Both the position numbers and the translations under genes were made by a program. DNA of 64,000 nucleotides from JAWKRB01 sp041389885 (lineage in GTDB: Bacteria; Myxococcota_A; Polyangia; Polyangiales; Ga0077539), in assembly GCA_041389885.1 (NCBI GenBank), contig JAWKRB010000037.1, positions 1 through 64,000 of the forward strand, given 5' to 3'. This document shows positions 52,232-61,664 of the stretch, piece after piece (within the stretch, counting starts at the first letter, position 1; the number at the start of each line of letters is the position of its first letter). The notes under the pieces are model-generated. The model saw only the letters and a list, made by a program, of their open reading frames with translations. It did not search any database and had not been told where the DNA came from.

Positions 52232-52554
52232 ATCGAAGGCGGCGGGGGGTTGTTGCAGACGTCGGGGTGCGCCCCCGCGTCCGCGTCGGAGGCGCCGGGG
52301 CTCCCCGCACCGCCACCCGTGTCCGAGCCCCCCGCGCCAGGAGCGTTCGTCTGCGCGACGCCCGCGTCACCCCCCGCCGGTGCGTCGCTCGATCCTGCGT
52401 CTGCGGGGCACACCTCGTCGTCGTCGTCGTGGTGGTGCCACGCGCCACGGCGGCCCCCGTGTCGGTCGTCGAGGTCACAGGGGTCTCGGCCGCACTTGCA
52501 TCCTGCGGCCGAGATCATCAGAGCGGACATCATCGCCAGCACAACCATCTTCAT
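52228..52554 (-). CDS. small His/Asp-rich lipoprotein, 108 aa
   Basis: ATG 52554 gives a lipoprotein leader (MMSALMISAAGC). It is followed by CKCGRDPC, a His/Asp cluster WHHHDDDDEV, and a disordered Gly/Ala/Asp-rich tail ending NPPPPSI. The His/Asp run might bind a metal ion. CAGAGGAGTACC precedes the ATG by about six bases. An upstream in-frame start at 52635 is Arg-rich and would bury the signal peptide. Its TAG stop lies in the CTAG of the adjoining repeat. No family was recognised. Confidence 0.6.
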   Translation of the reverse strand: MKMVVLAMMSALMISAAGCKCGRDPCDLDDRHGGRRGAWHHHDDDDEVCPADAGSSDAPAGGDAGVAQTNAPGAGGSDTGGGAGSPGASDADAGAHPDVCNNPPPPSI

Positions 52555-52706
52555 TTCGCGGTACTCCTCTGGGGGGAGAGGCGCCCCTCGCGCCCCTCTG
52601 CGCCTCCCTCGCCACGAGCCCGCTTCGACCTTCACGGCTTTCGCGACAATCGACCGCGCGGCGATTCTGCTGAAGGTCTGAGCCCCTCGCGGCGACTCTC
52701 ACGACG

Positions 52707-53615
52707 ATGCTCCGCCCTCGCGCCGCCGCCTTCGCAGTCTGCCTCGCCGGGGTCGCCCTCGGCGCCGCGGGGCGCTGCGACCCGTCGTGCCCGCCGAGGA
52801 TCGAGCTCGCCGACGAGCTCCCGCGGCGCGCGGCCTCGCGGCTCCGCGCGGGGCTCGCGAGCCTCGATCAGGGCGACCGCCGCTGCGGCGCGCTGCGCGT
52901 GCTCTGGGAGGACGAGCGCGTGGTGCTGGAGCTCACCCTCGACGACGGACGCGTCGCGAGGCGCCCCCTCCCCTCCGTCGCCGACGCGCTGCCGACGGCG
53001 CTGGCGCTGCTCGCGACGCCGCCCGAGGAGCCCGAAGCCCCGGCGCAGCGCCGCCGCCCCCGCCGGAGGTGCCCGTGACGCCCGAGCCGCCCGCCCCGGC
53101 CCCGGCGCCGCCGCCCCCGCCGGTCGTCGCGCCGCCCGCGCCCGAGCCCGCGCTTCGGCTTCGGGTCGCCGGGGCCCTGGGCGCGGCGTGGAACGCCGGG
53201 CGCGCGTTCTTCGTGCAGCGCGCCGAGCTCGACCTGCGGGTCCGACGGCTGGTGATCGGCCTCCGCGGCGACTGGGGCGCGCGCGACGACGGCGGCGAGG
53301 AGCTCAGGGCACCGCGCGGCCCTGCCGCGCTGGGCTGACTCCCGTGGGACGCTGGGAGCTCGAGCTCGGCGCCGTCTTCGCCGCGGCGGGGCTGCGCACC
53401 GAGATCGAGCGGGGCAACACCGACCGACGCACGGCGTGGTCCCTCCGCGCGGGGGTAGACCTGGGCGCGGCGCTGTGCCACCTGGCGTGCTCGGCCTTCG
53501 TGCGCGTCGAGGGCCTCGCGCGCCTCGCGCGGTTGAGCGACGGTCCGCGCCGAGCGGGTCCTCGCCCCTCAGCGTGTCGGCGTCCCTGGGCCTGCGCCTC
53601 GAGGTCGCGCCGTGA
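52707..53615 (+). pseudogene. secreted hypothetical protein, frame-disrupted
   Basis: ATG 52707 begins a signal peptide (FAVCLAGVALGAAGRC). The first ~120 residues are open. The frame then shifts near 53050 (into a Pro-rich linker and strand-rich LRLRVAGALGAAWNAGRAF), again near 53330 (GRWELELGAVFAAAGLRTEI) and near 53560, ending SASLGLRLEVAP at 53615. Joined, it is a ~300-residue exported protein whose C-terminal half looks like a membrane barrel. Its last codons overlap the GTG of the sigma factor gene. It is probably a substrate-side partner of the downstream sigma/anti-sigma pair. Confidence 0.5.
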
Positions 53616-54202
53616 GCGCCCGCGCGCTGCGCGCGGCGATGCTCGCCGTCGACGAGGAGGCCCTGCTCGCCCGCGTCGCGCAGGGAGACGCCGCCGCCCT
53701 CGGCGCGGCCTTCGAGCGCTGGCACCGGGACGTCTACCGCGCGCTCGCGCGGCTCCGGGGCACGCGCCTCGACCTCGACGACCTGGTGCAGACCACCTTC
53801 CTCGCCCTCCCCGACGCCGCGAAGAACCACCAGCCGGGCGGATCGCCGCGGGGCTTCGTGCTCGGCGTGGCCCTGCAGTGCGCCCGGCGCGAGCGCCGGA
53901 GGGTGTTTCGGCGGCTCCAGCTCTGGCGCGCCCGCGAAGACGAGATGGCGCTCCTCGACGGGCCCAGCCAGCCCCCAGACCCCGAGCGCAGCGCCCTCGG
54001 GCGAGAGCACCTCGCGCGCTTCGCCCGCGCCCTGGCGGCGCTCCCCGTGGCGCAGCGAGAGACCCTGCTCCTGGTCGAGATGGAGGGGCTCCGCGGCGAA
54101 GAGGCCGCGGCGGCCCTGGGCGTGCCCGTGAACACCGTGTGGACGCGCCTCCACCACGCCCGCGCCGCCCTCCGCGCGGCCACCAGGGAGGACGCGCGAT
54201 GA
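53612..54202 (+). CDS. ECF-type RNA polymerase sigma factor
   Basis: This 196-residue protein has region 2 (AAFERWHRDVYRALARLRGT, then DDLVQTTFLALPDAAKNH) and region 4 (LAALPVAQRETLLLVEMEGL, then EAAAALGVPVNTVWTRLHHA) of ECF sigma factors, with no other domain. It starts at GTG in a GTGA overlap with the upstream gene and ends in an ATGA overlap with the FecR-like anti-sigma gene. Sigma and anti-sigma are therefore made together. Its targets probably include this operon. Confidence 0.92.
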   Translation: MSARALRAAMLAVDEEALLARVAQGDAAALGAAFERWHRDVYRALARLRGTRLDLDDLVQTTFLALPDAAKNHQPGGSPRGFVLGVALQCARRERRRVFRRLQLWRAREDEMALLDGPSQPPDPERSALGREHLARFARALAALPVAQRETLLLVEMEGLRGEEAAAALGVPVNTVWTRLHHARAALRAATREDAR

Positions 54203-55366
54203 GCGCCCCCGGCTGCGCCCGCGGCGACGAGCTCGACGCCGCCCTCGACGGACGCCTCGGCGACGACGACGTCCGTGACATCCTCGCGCACGCCGCGCGC
54301 TGCGCCGGCTGCGAGGCCCGACGCCGAGCGCGCCCAGCGACGCGAGGCCCTCGACGCGCTCCCCGACGCCGCCCCCGACGAGCTCGCGTCCCGCAGGCTC
54401 CGCGCGAGGCTGGTCTCGAGCGCGCTGCGGCGCGAGGCGCCCCGACGCACACCCTGGCGCGCGGCCCTCGCGGCGGCCGGCGCCGTCGTCGCGGTCGCGC
54501 TCGGGGCGACGGTCACGTCGAACTCCAACGACCGACGCGCTCGCGGCGGGCGAGACCCGGCTGGGCGAGGCCGCGTCCTGCGGCGGGCGCGCGGTGGAGC
54601 GCGCGACGAGGGCGGCGACACCCGGGTGCGCCTCGAAGAGGGCGCGATCACCCTGCGCGTTCGCCGCCGTCGCCCCGGCGAGCGCTTTCGCGTGCTGCTC
54701 CGCGACGCCGAGGTCGAGGTGCGGGGCACGCGCTTCGAGGTGGTCGCCCGCGGCGGGCTCCTGCGCGCGGTGCGCGTCGACGAGGGCCTGGTGGCCGTGC
54801 GCCGCCGGGGCGACGCCGAGCAGCTCCTCGCGGCGGGCTCGCGCTACGCGGCCCCCGAGGCGCCCCTCCCCGCGCCCGCGCCTCGCCCTCCCCCGGTCGT
54901 CGTCGCGCCGCCCCCGCCTGCGCCCCAGGCCCTCCCCCCCGACGCCCTCCCGCCGGCGCCCCGCAGGCCCGCGGCGTCGCGTCACTCCGTCGACCCCGCC
55001 CGTGACTTTCGCGCGGGCGCCCTCGCGCACGCGCGGGGAGACCACGGCACCGCGGCCGAGTCCCTCGCGCGCTTTCTCGACGCGGCGCCCGCGGAGGATC
55101 CCCGCCGCGAAGACGCGCGCTACCTCCGGGTGCTCGCGCTCCGAGGAGCACGGCGCGAGGGCGAGGCGTTGAGCGAGGCGAGGCGGTACCTCCGGGAGTT
55201 CCCGAGCGGGCTGCGCCGGGCCGAGGTCGCGTCGTGGGCGGCGCGCGCGCTCGCGGCGCGGGGTGACTGCGCGGGCGCGTCGCAGGCCGCCGAGCAGCTC
55301 CCCGCGGGCGCGACCGCCGCGATGCGCGAGGGCGTTCGCGCGAGCGTCGCGCGCTGCCCGCGCTGA
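54199..55366 (+). CDS. zinc-finger anti-sigma / FecR-like transmembrane protein, frameshifts
   Basis: The start at 54199 encodes an anti-sigma zinc-finger segment (DILAHAARCAGCEA, HxxxCxxC). The frame is lost near 54320-54340. The next frame has a membrane helix (RAALAAAGAVVAVALGATV) and a FecR-like domain (FRVLLRDAEVEVRGTRFEVV). A second pair of compensating shifts lies near 54535 and 54605. A Pro-rich linker and TPR-like C-terminus (RDFRAGALAHARGDHGTAAE) follow to 55366. It would hold the ECF sigma factor at the inner membrane and sense periplasmic signals. Confidence 0.7.
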
Positions 55367-55386
55367 GCGTGCGAGACTCCGGGGCC

Positions 55387-56061
55387 ATGGACGGCCCGCG
55401 CATCGACCTGCGAAGCCCCCTCTCGCTGGGCAACAGCCTGCGCTTTCCGCTCCAGTCTCGGGCCTCGCGGCGCGACCTCGCGATCGGCGCGCTCTGGCTC
55501 CTCGTGCCGGTCGTCGGGTGGCTGCTGAACATGGGCCACCGCGTGCGGGTCGTGCACCGGCTCCAGCGCGGCGAGACCCCGTGGCCCGCGTGGGACGAGC
55601 CCCGCGAATTGCTGCGCCACGGCGCGATCACCTTCGCGGGCATGGTCTGGTACGGCTGGCCGGGGGTCACGCTCGCGGCCCTCGGGGTGTGGCTCCGCGC
55701 GCCTGCGTGCATGGCCGCGGGGGCGGCGCTGTGGGCGCTGGCGGTGGTGGCGATCCCCGGGTTCATGTCGCACTACTGCCGTCGCTACGACCCGCGGGAG
55801 ATCTTCGACCCGCGCCGCGCGCTGCGGAGGGTCTTCGAGGGCGGGGTGCCGTACCTCAAGGCGTGGTCGGTGGCGCTGACGGCGATGGCGCTGTCGTTCC
55901 TCGGGCTCCTCGCGCTGGGCGTGGGCTTTCTCTTCACCAGCGTGTGGTTCTGGCAGGCCGCGGCGTTCTCGTTCGGCACGGTCTTCACCCGGCGCTTCGA
56001 CCTCGACGCGCCTACCCCCGAGACAGCAGCAGCGCCGACGCCGCCAGAAGCGCCGCGGTGA
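55387..56061 (+). CDS. DUF4013-type membrane protein, 224 aa
   Basis: Several hydrophobic helices are evident, including LAIGALWLLVPVVGWLLNMG, GWPGVTLAALGVWLRAPACM and LTAMALSFLGLLALGVGFLF. Between them is the family-type segment HRVRVVHRLQRGETPWPAWD, which recalls DUF4013. It is a probable inner-membrane protein. The ATG at 55387 removes a short unlikely leader. It follows the anti-sigma gene by 20 bp and its 3' end overlaps the convergent 56012 gene by 50 bp. Function unknown. Confidence 0.75.
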   Translation: MDGPRIDLRSPLSLGNSLRFPLQSRASRRDLAIGALWLLVPVVGWLLNMGHRVRVVHRLQRGETPWPAWDEPRELLRHGAITFAGMVWYGWPGVTLAALGVWLRAPACMAAGAALWALAVVAIPGFMSHYCRRYDPREIFDPRRALRRVFEGGVPYLKAWSVALTAMALSFLGLLALGVGFLFTSVWFWQAAAFSFGTVFTRRFDLDAPTPETAAAPTPPEAPR

Positions 56062-56380
56062 CGCCCCCGGCGGCGCGGAGGTCCCCTGGCGAGACCCCCG
56101 GCCGCCAGCGCAGCAGCGCGAGGGCCAGCGAGAGCATCGACGCGCTCAGCAGCAGCGTGGCGCCGCGGTCGAGGGACTCTCCCCGCGCGACCGACGCGAG
56201 GTACACCGGGCGCCGCAGGTCGAGCTCCCAGGCGACGCGCCCGCGCAGGTGCAGCGCCACCACCGTGGCCGTCGCCAGCGCCTGCCACGCCGCGACGACG
56301 CGGGTGATCCTTCGGGCGGGCGCCGCGCCGATCCACGCCGCGCCCACCGCGAGCGCCGCCGCCGCGTCGCGGAGCATCAT
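56012..56380 (-). CDS. small membrane protein, 122 aa
   Basis: Four hydrophobic stretches (AAALAVGAAWIGAAPA, VVAAWQALATATVVALHL, LLLSASMLSLALALL, GVTAALLAASALLL) predict a multi-pass membrane protein. The ATGATG start overlaps the stop of the preceding gene, making it the last gene of the minus-strand operon that contains the radical SAM gene. The 3' end overlaps the convergent DUF4013 gene. No family was recognised. Confidence 0.55.
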   Translation of the reverse strand: MMLRDAAAALAVGAAWIGAAPARRITRVVAAWQALATATVVALHLRGRVAWELDLRRPVYLASVARGESLDRGATLLLSASMLSLALALLRWRPGVSPGDLRAAGGVTAALLAASALLLSRG

Positions 56381-56676
56381 CGCACCACCGCCGCGCCCAG
56401 CGCCGCCGACGCCGCTCCGACGGCGAAGCACGCCCGCGCCACCCGCTCGCTGCGCCAGCCCCTGCGCCGCGCGAGCGCCGTCGTCGCCGTCGCGAGGAGC
56501 GCGACGCCGAAGAGCGCCACGAGGTAGTACGCCCCGGCGCGGGGGAGCGCTCGAGGTTCAGCATCACCCGGGGGTCAGGCTCGCGCACCATCGCCCGCGA
56601 CGCCAGGCGCACCGCGAGGAACACCGCGGGACCCAGGCCCATGGCGGCCACGGCGCCGTCCCAGCGCGCGGCTCAC
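56377..56676 (-). pseudogene. membrane protein fragment, frame-disrupted
   Basis: A GTG start at 56676 would overlap the stop of the radical SAM gene (GTGA). The coding sequence shows a first helix (MGLGPAVFLAVRLASRAMV) and then, after frameshifts near 56655 and 56560, YYLVALFGVALLATATTALA and a third helix ending ASAALGAAVV. Joined it is a ~100-residue three-helix membrane protein, coupled to the next gene by ATGATG. No family was recognised. Confidence 0.45.
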
Positions 56677-57758
56677 GCAGGCCCCGGTGGCGGCGCACGC
56701 GGGCACTCGGGTCGGGGCCCACCGCGCCGTCGAGGGTCGAGACCACCTTGCAGCTGCCCGGCAGACCTCGCGCAGGGGCACTCCTGGCACGGCGACGGGG
56801 GATCGTTCGCATACGCACGAAATTCCTCCGCGCCCCCAGGGGACCACGTGTCGAAGCTGCACCCCACCCTCGCGCCGTCTCTCCGCCAGGCGCCGAGGTG
56901 CCGCCCCGCCTCGCAGCCGAAGACCCCGAAGCGCGCGAGCACCGCGGGGTCTCCCAGGACGTCCCCGAGCAGCGGCACCAGGGCGCAGTCGACGCGCACG
57001 GAGAAGTCGTCGCCGCTGGCCTCGGCGAGGCGCCTCACCGCGTCGCCGAGCGCCGCGAGGTCGCCCGGCGAGCTCTCGGACAGGTAGTCGAGCGACACGC
57101 CAGCGCGGCCCGGCCAGGGCGCAGGCTGGACCTCCTGGCGCCCAGCCCTCGCGCGCGGCGCACGGTGGCCCTGGAGGGCCGGGAGGTCGTCGGGTGGAGC
57201 ACGAAGTTCACCCCCACGGGCACCCCCGCGTCGCGCAGGGCGGCGATGGCCCCGCTCGGCGACCCTGGCGCCCTCGAAGCCGCGCACCGCTCGCGTACTT
57301 CGCCCACGCCGTCGTGGGAGACGTTCACCTGCGAAGGCCCGAGCGAGGCCGCGCAGCGGGGGTCATGCCGAGGCCGCTGGTAGACCACGGGGTGATCCCG
57401 AGGGAGCGCGCGCGAGGCCGCGAGCTCGCCCAGGTCGTCGCGGAGCAGGGCTCGCCGCCGCCGAAGGCCACAGAAGACCCCCGTCGGCGAGAGCGCGCGG
57501 AGGATCGTTCGAGGGTCGAACATCGACGTCGACGCCGTCGGGCGACGCGTCCGCAGCAGCCTCGCAGGCGACGGGGCAGCGGGCTGGTGACCGCGACGTG
57601 GACCTCCAGGGAGGCGAGGGTCCCGACGTTCGCCCTCGCCGCGCCAGCAGCGCGCCGTCGAGCCCTGCAGGCGACGGGCGAGGGTCTGGTCCACGGCGAC
57701 GAGGGCGCCGTCGTCGACGCGCACCCAGGCTGAAGGGCTCGACGCGGGGCGCGATCAC
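56673..57758 (-). pseudogene. radical SAM enzyme with SPASM-like C-terminus, frame-disrupted
   Basis: GTG 57758 starts a ~360-residue protein in pieces. RCPVACEA (57570 region) has the spacing of the CxxxCxxC cluster motif with its third Cys displaced by an apparent one-base change. Next come a GGGEP-like segment (AFGGGEPALRDDL when frames are joined), SQVNVSHDGVGEVR, and GVPVGVNFVLHPTT. The long open part includes FGVFGCEAGRHLGAW and CQECPCA; further on GSCKVVSTLDGAVGPDPE resembles a SPASM/twitch auxiliary-cluster region. At least five shifts are needed. Such enzymes commonly modify ribosomal peptides. Adjacent is a small Cys-containing ORF. Confidence 0.55.
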
Positions 57759-57969
57759 GCGTCCTCGGGGCCGTGGGGGCCGTGGGGCGCGTCGTCGTCG
57801 TCGTCGTCGCTCTACGCGCCGCGCTCACCGCCGCGAGGATCGCCGCGCCCGCGGTGGCCGAGAGGCAGCATTCCACCGCGCTGCCGATGGACGAGCAGCC
57901 TGCGCCTGTCCCCGGCGCACGACGAGCACGTCGGCGAGGTCGTCGAGGTCGCATTAGATCGTCGCTCAC
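57755..57969 (-). pseudogene. small Cys-containing ORF before the radical SAM gene, possible precursor peptide
   Basis: Bounded by GTGA overlaps on both sides (start GTG 57969, stop shared with the radical SAM start), this ORF is 215 nt long, not a multiple of three, so one or more shifts are present. The clearest part reads GCSSIGSAVECCLSATAGAA followed by ILAAVSAA. Codon bias favours a leader reading DLDDLADVLVVRRG and a tail DDDDDAPHGPHGPEDA. Three Cys in a Gly/Ala/Ser core after an acidic leader would suit a modified-peptide precursor. A small membrane protein is the alternative. Confidence 0.4.
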
Positions 57970-59017
57970 AGCCCGATCCCTTCGAGCATCATCACGTCGA
58001 GGCGCTCCATGGCGAGGTACGAGACGGCGAGGGCCGCGAGGAGCCTCGAGCTGCGGGTGGGGATCGCCGCTCACCACCGCGCGGGCCTCGCCACCGCGGC
58101 GGCGGTCACCGCGAGGTACACCCCGAGGGTGCCCGCGCCGAGGACGTAGAAGGGCCCGCCTCGCCGTCGCTGAGGTGCGCGAGCCCTGCGCCCCCGAGGA
58201 GAGCAGCGCGAGGTGCGCGAGGGGCAGGGGCCGGCGCCGAAGGCCCGCAGGAGCCGGCCCAGCGCCCCGCCCGGCGCGCCCCACGCCGCCGCGCCGCCCC
58301 AGGACCGCGGTGATCGGGAGCACCCCCCACCGCCCCGCGCAGGCGCCGCTGCCGCAGGTGCACCGCCGCGAGCGCTCGCACCTCGGGCCGACGACTCGCA
58401 CGGCGGCGACGCTGCGGGCGGCGAGGTCTTGCTCGAGGTCACGCCGTGCCGACGAGGCGCTGCGCGCGGCGAGGTCGCGGAGGTTGGCCGGGCTCGTGGG
58501 GGTCGAGGGCGAGCTCGCGGTACACCGCCGCGCCTCCTGGGGCCGCACAGCGCGTCGAGAGCCCCTCGGCGACGAGGGCGCCTCTGCCCGGCAGCTCCCT
58601 GCGGGGTCATCCCCGGGCGTCGCGGGCGAGGCGCGCGCGAGGGCCTCGGGGTCGTTCGAGAGCGGGCGCACCCGCTCCAGGGCCGCGAGGGGCGCGAAGC
58701 CTCCTCGGCGGCCCTCGAGCTCCTGCACCCGCGCGAGGATCCCCGCGCGAAGCGCGAGCCCGGGTCCATGCCGATCGACGCGGCGGCAGCCCGGAGCGCG
58801 CGTCGGCGAAGCGGTACGCCTCGTCGTCGAGGGCGGCGAGGTAGTAGCGCGCCGAGGCCGCCGAGCGGGGGTCGTCGCCCTGCGCGGCGATCGCGGTGAA
58901 CTCCGCGCGCGCGGCGCCGGCGTCGCCCTCGTCGAGGGCCTCGCGGGCGGCGGAGAGCCGCTCGATCCACTGGGCCTGGGCGGAGGCGGCGTGCGCGGCG
59001 AGACCGAGGGTCTTCAT
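57966..59017 (-). pseudogene. TPR/membrane protein, heavily frame-disrupted
   Basis: ATG 59017 begins with a short signal-like leader and a TPR-like region (WIERLSAAREALDEGDAGAA, SAASARYYLAALDDEAYRF). The frame then breaks repeatedly (about 58790, 58700, 58500, 58350, 58180). Later pieces include VQELEGRRGGFAPLAALERV, then hydrophobic helices HLALLSSGG and FYVLGAGTLGVYLAVTAAAV, and the end SYLAMERLDVMMLEGIGL. Joined it would be a ~350-residue membrane protein heading the radical SAM operon, with its TGA overlapping the next GTG. Confidence 0.45.
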
Positions 59018-59140
59018 GAGCAGACCGAAACGAACGGGGGCCCTTCTTGGCGCACAGACGCGTGCCCGGCGGGGGCGGCGCGTCGCACCGCTGTCGGCTC
59101 GGCGCTCGCGCGGGGGGGTCGTCATGAACGCCGGGTGAAG

Positions 59141-59751
59141 CTTAGGCACTCATCGCAGGGGAAGTGAAGGGTTGAGCGCGGCGGACGGACCCACATCCCG
59201 CGCTGCCGCACCCCTTCTCCCGCCTCGGGAAATCTCGGTCGGGCAGACGCCTGGGGTTGGGCACTGGACGGTCCGGGCGATCTTACCCATGCTCTCCCAT
59301 CGAAGGGCCCTCTCCCGAGGCGGGCTGCGTTCGGACACATGCTTGTATTCGACTGGAAAACAAGCGTGATGCGCCTCTGGTCGGTCCGCCCCTCTCATCC
59401 GCCCCTCCTCCGGCTACTTCGCCGTATGGAGGAGGGGTTATGTCCTTCGGGTGGATGCTCCGCGTCGAACCGCCCTCGGGATGTCACATGGCCTGGAGAC
59501 CGCGCGGGTGTGTCTGCCATCCCTGCTCGAATTCTCCTCCATCGGCGAAGCCCATGGAGGAGGGGGCGGGGTGGAGGGGCCCCGCGCTGGGTCGAAGGGA
59601 CGAGCGGCGGTGCGGACCGACCAGAGGCGCATCACGCTTGTTTTCAAGCGGATTCATGACTTGTGTGTCGAACGCAGCGAGGCGGGAGAGGACGCACGGT
59701 AGCGCGGTGTGGGTTCACCTCAACCCTTCAAGTCCCCTGTGGAAGGCTACC
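59141..59751. repeat. composite palindrome P2, copy 4
   Basis: Left end CTTAGGCACT...GCAGGGGAAGTGAAGGGTTG is mirrored by CAACCCTTCAAGTCCCCTG at 59720-59740. Inside are the CTCCTCC arms, the CGCTTGTTTTCAAGCGG segment and its inverse, and a segment CGGTCGGGCAGA shared with copy 2. Terminal CTAG motifs have decayed (CTTAGG, GGCTACC). It fills the gap between the radical SAM operon and the propeller gene, with no credible gene inside. Confidence 0.7.
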
Positions 59752-59826
59752 TGTACACGGCGGCTGCGCGCTGCCAGCGCGCGCGACCGTCGCCGCGGGG
59801 CCCTCCTTGCGAATACCCTCCGCGGC

Positions 59827-61629
59827 GTGCGCAAGGGACTCAGCGAGCTCATCGAGGGCGCCCCGGTGACCCTCCTCGGCGAGGACGCGTCGCTCCCTCA
59901 CGCCGTGACCTGCGTGGCGCTGACCCCCGACGGCGACGCCGCGTGGTGCATCGGCCACGACTGCGCCACCCTGGTCTCGACGCGCGATTTCTCGGTGCTT
60001 CACAGAGTCACCCTCACGCTCACGAGGCCGAGTCAGGCCCTCGCGACAGGGCCGCGCCCCGAAGACGCCGTGGTGATCGACAACGGCCAGTCGGCCGTGA
60101 CCCTGACGGGAGAGCGCCTCGCCGACTTTGTGATCAGCGTCGGCGCCTCGTCCCTCTCCCGCGACGGGACGGTGCTGGCGACGGTGCCGCACTCCGAGTC
60201 GCCGGCGCAGATGGTGAGCGTGTGGCGGATGCGTCCGCTGCGGCTGATCCGGCGCTTCGCGGGCGAGGCGCCCGTCGAGGTCAGCGACGACGGCGCCCTC
60301 GTCGCGCACGGGATCGTCGGGTGGAAGGGACTCGGCGTCGGCTTCACCAGGGTCTCCGACGGGGTGACGGTGAAGCGCTCGCTCCCGAAGCCCGTGAGCC
60401 ACCTGCGACTCGACGCGCAGAGGGCCGCGGTGTGCGTGGTCGGAGGAGACGCCCTCGCCCGCGTCCCGATGGACCCGGCGGAGCGCATCGAGAGCGCCCC
60501 CCTCGACACGCCGACGCGCATGCTCGCGGCGACCCCCTCGGGCGTCGTGCGCGTCTCGCGCGTCGGCGCCCGACTCGTGATCACCCGAGACGGCGCGCGG
60601 GCGGCGGAGCTCGCGGTGGGCGGCCCCTTCTTCGGCGCGGTGAGCGCCTCGGGCGAGACGCTCTTCGGCGTCGACACCCGCGTGCCCTTTCGCGTCGACC
60701 TCGAGACCGGATTCGTCGAGCGGGGGTCGAGCGGGCACGACGTGGTGCGAGACCTCGCGTGGTCCCCGGATGGAGCGCTGGTGACCACGGTCGCGCGGGA
60801 CGGGACCTGCCGCGTCTGGGGCGCCGACGAGGGCGATGAGCGCGCGCGCTATGAGGGCTTCGCCGCGGGCGAGGGGGTCGCGGTGGCCTGGAGCCGCGAC
60901 GGGCGCGCCCTCTTCGTGCGCGAGGGCGACGGCACGCTCACCGAGTGGTCGCTGGAGTCGGGCGAGGCGCGACGACGCTGGGCGATGGAGCTCCCCCCGG
61001 CCCCCGTGAACGAGTCCGCGCCCTGGCGGCGTCCGGTGGCGAAGGTCCGGGTGTCGCCGGACGGGAGCCGCGCGGCGGTGATCGATCAGGGCGTGGCGCT
61101 GGTCGACCTTGAGGCGGGCTCCGCGGGGGCGCACACGCCAGAGCGCCGCGACGCGGCCTGGCTCGACGACGACCCCGCGACCCTCGTGACCCTCTCGTCC
61201 CAGCGCGCCTCGACCGGCACGCTGTGGCGCGTCGACGACCTCCGCACCCGAACGCGCCTCGCCGAGGGCAGACTCCAGACCTACAGCGTCCCGTGTCTCG
61301 CGCAGGACGGCCGCAGCGTCGCGTACACGCGCCTCGCCGTCTCGGGCGCCGTGGTGCGACACCGCCTCGACCGCGCTGGGCTGCACGAGCCCGCGACGCT
61401 GCCCTTCGGCGCGCGCGAGGTGCTGGCCTGCGCGGGGGAGCGCCTCATCGCGGTCTCGACGCAGCTCGCGCCCCGGCCGACGCTCGTGCGCTGGGCAGAC
61501 GGCGAACTCCGCGAGCTCGCGACGCTCGCGCCCCACACCCGGCCCGAGCGCGCGTGGCTCTCCCCCAACGGGGCGCGGCTGGCGCTGCTGGTGCACGGTC
61601 GCGTTGCGGTCCTCTCCCTGACCGAGTGA
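59827..61629 (+). CDS. beta-propeller (WD40-like) protein, 600 aa
   Basis: The GTG at 59827 follows the repeat block; longer readings would translate repeat DNA. The sequence has ten or more propeller-like blades with turns such as ALTPDGDAAW, SLSRDGTVLA, AWSPDGALVTTVARDGTCRVWG, AWSRDGRALFVREGDGTL and VSPDGSRAAV. Some end in the WD-like RVWG or TEWS. A size of 600 fits two propellers. There is no signal peptide, so it is cytoplasmic. It resembles the smaller protein at 22293-23240 in style. Function unknown, probably a scaffold. Confidence 0.75.
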   Translation: MRKGLSELIEGAPVTLLGEDASLPHAVTCVALTPDGDAAWCIGHDCATLVSTRDFSVLHRVTLTLTRPSQALATGPRPEDAVVIDNGQSAVTLTGERLADFVISVGASSLSRDGTVLATVPHSESPAQMVSVWRMRPLRLIRRFAGEAPVEVSDDGALVAHGIVGWKGLGVGFTRVSDGVTVKRSLPKPVSHLRLDAQRAAVCVVGGDALARVPMDPAERIESAPLDTPTRMLAATPSGVVRVSRVGARLVITRDGARAAELAVGGPFFGAVSASGETLFGVDTRVPFRVDLETGFVERGSSGHDVVRDLAWSPDGALVTTVARDGTCRVWGADEGDERARYEGFAAGEGVAVAWSRDGRALFVREGDGTLTEWSLESGEARRRWAMELPPAPVNESAPWRRPVAKVRVSPDGSRAAVIDQGVALVDLEAGSAGAHTPERRDAAWLDDDPATLVTLSSQRASTGTLWRVDDLRTRTRLAEGRLQTYSVPCLAQDGRSVAYTRLAVSGAVVRHRLDRAGLHEPATLPFGAREVLACAGERLIAVSTQLAPRPTLVRWADGELRELATLAPHTRPERAWLSPNGARLALLVHGRVAVLSLTE

Positions 61630-61664
61630 GCCGGTCCTGAGTGTAGGGTCGCCCGAGGTCCCAG

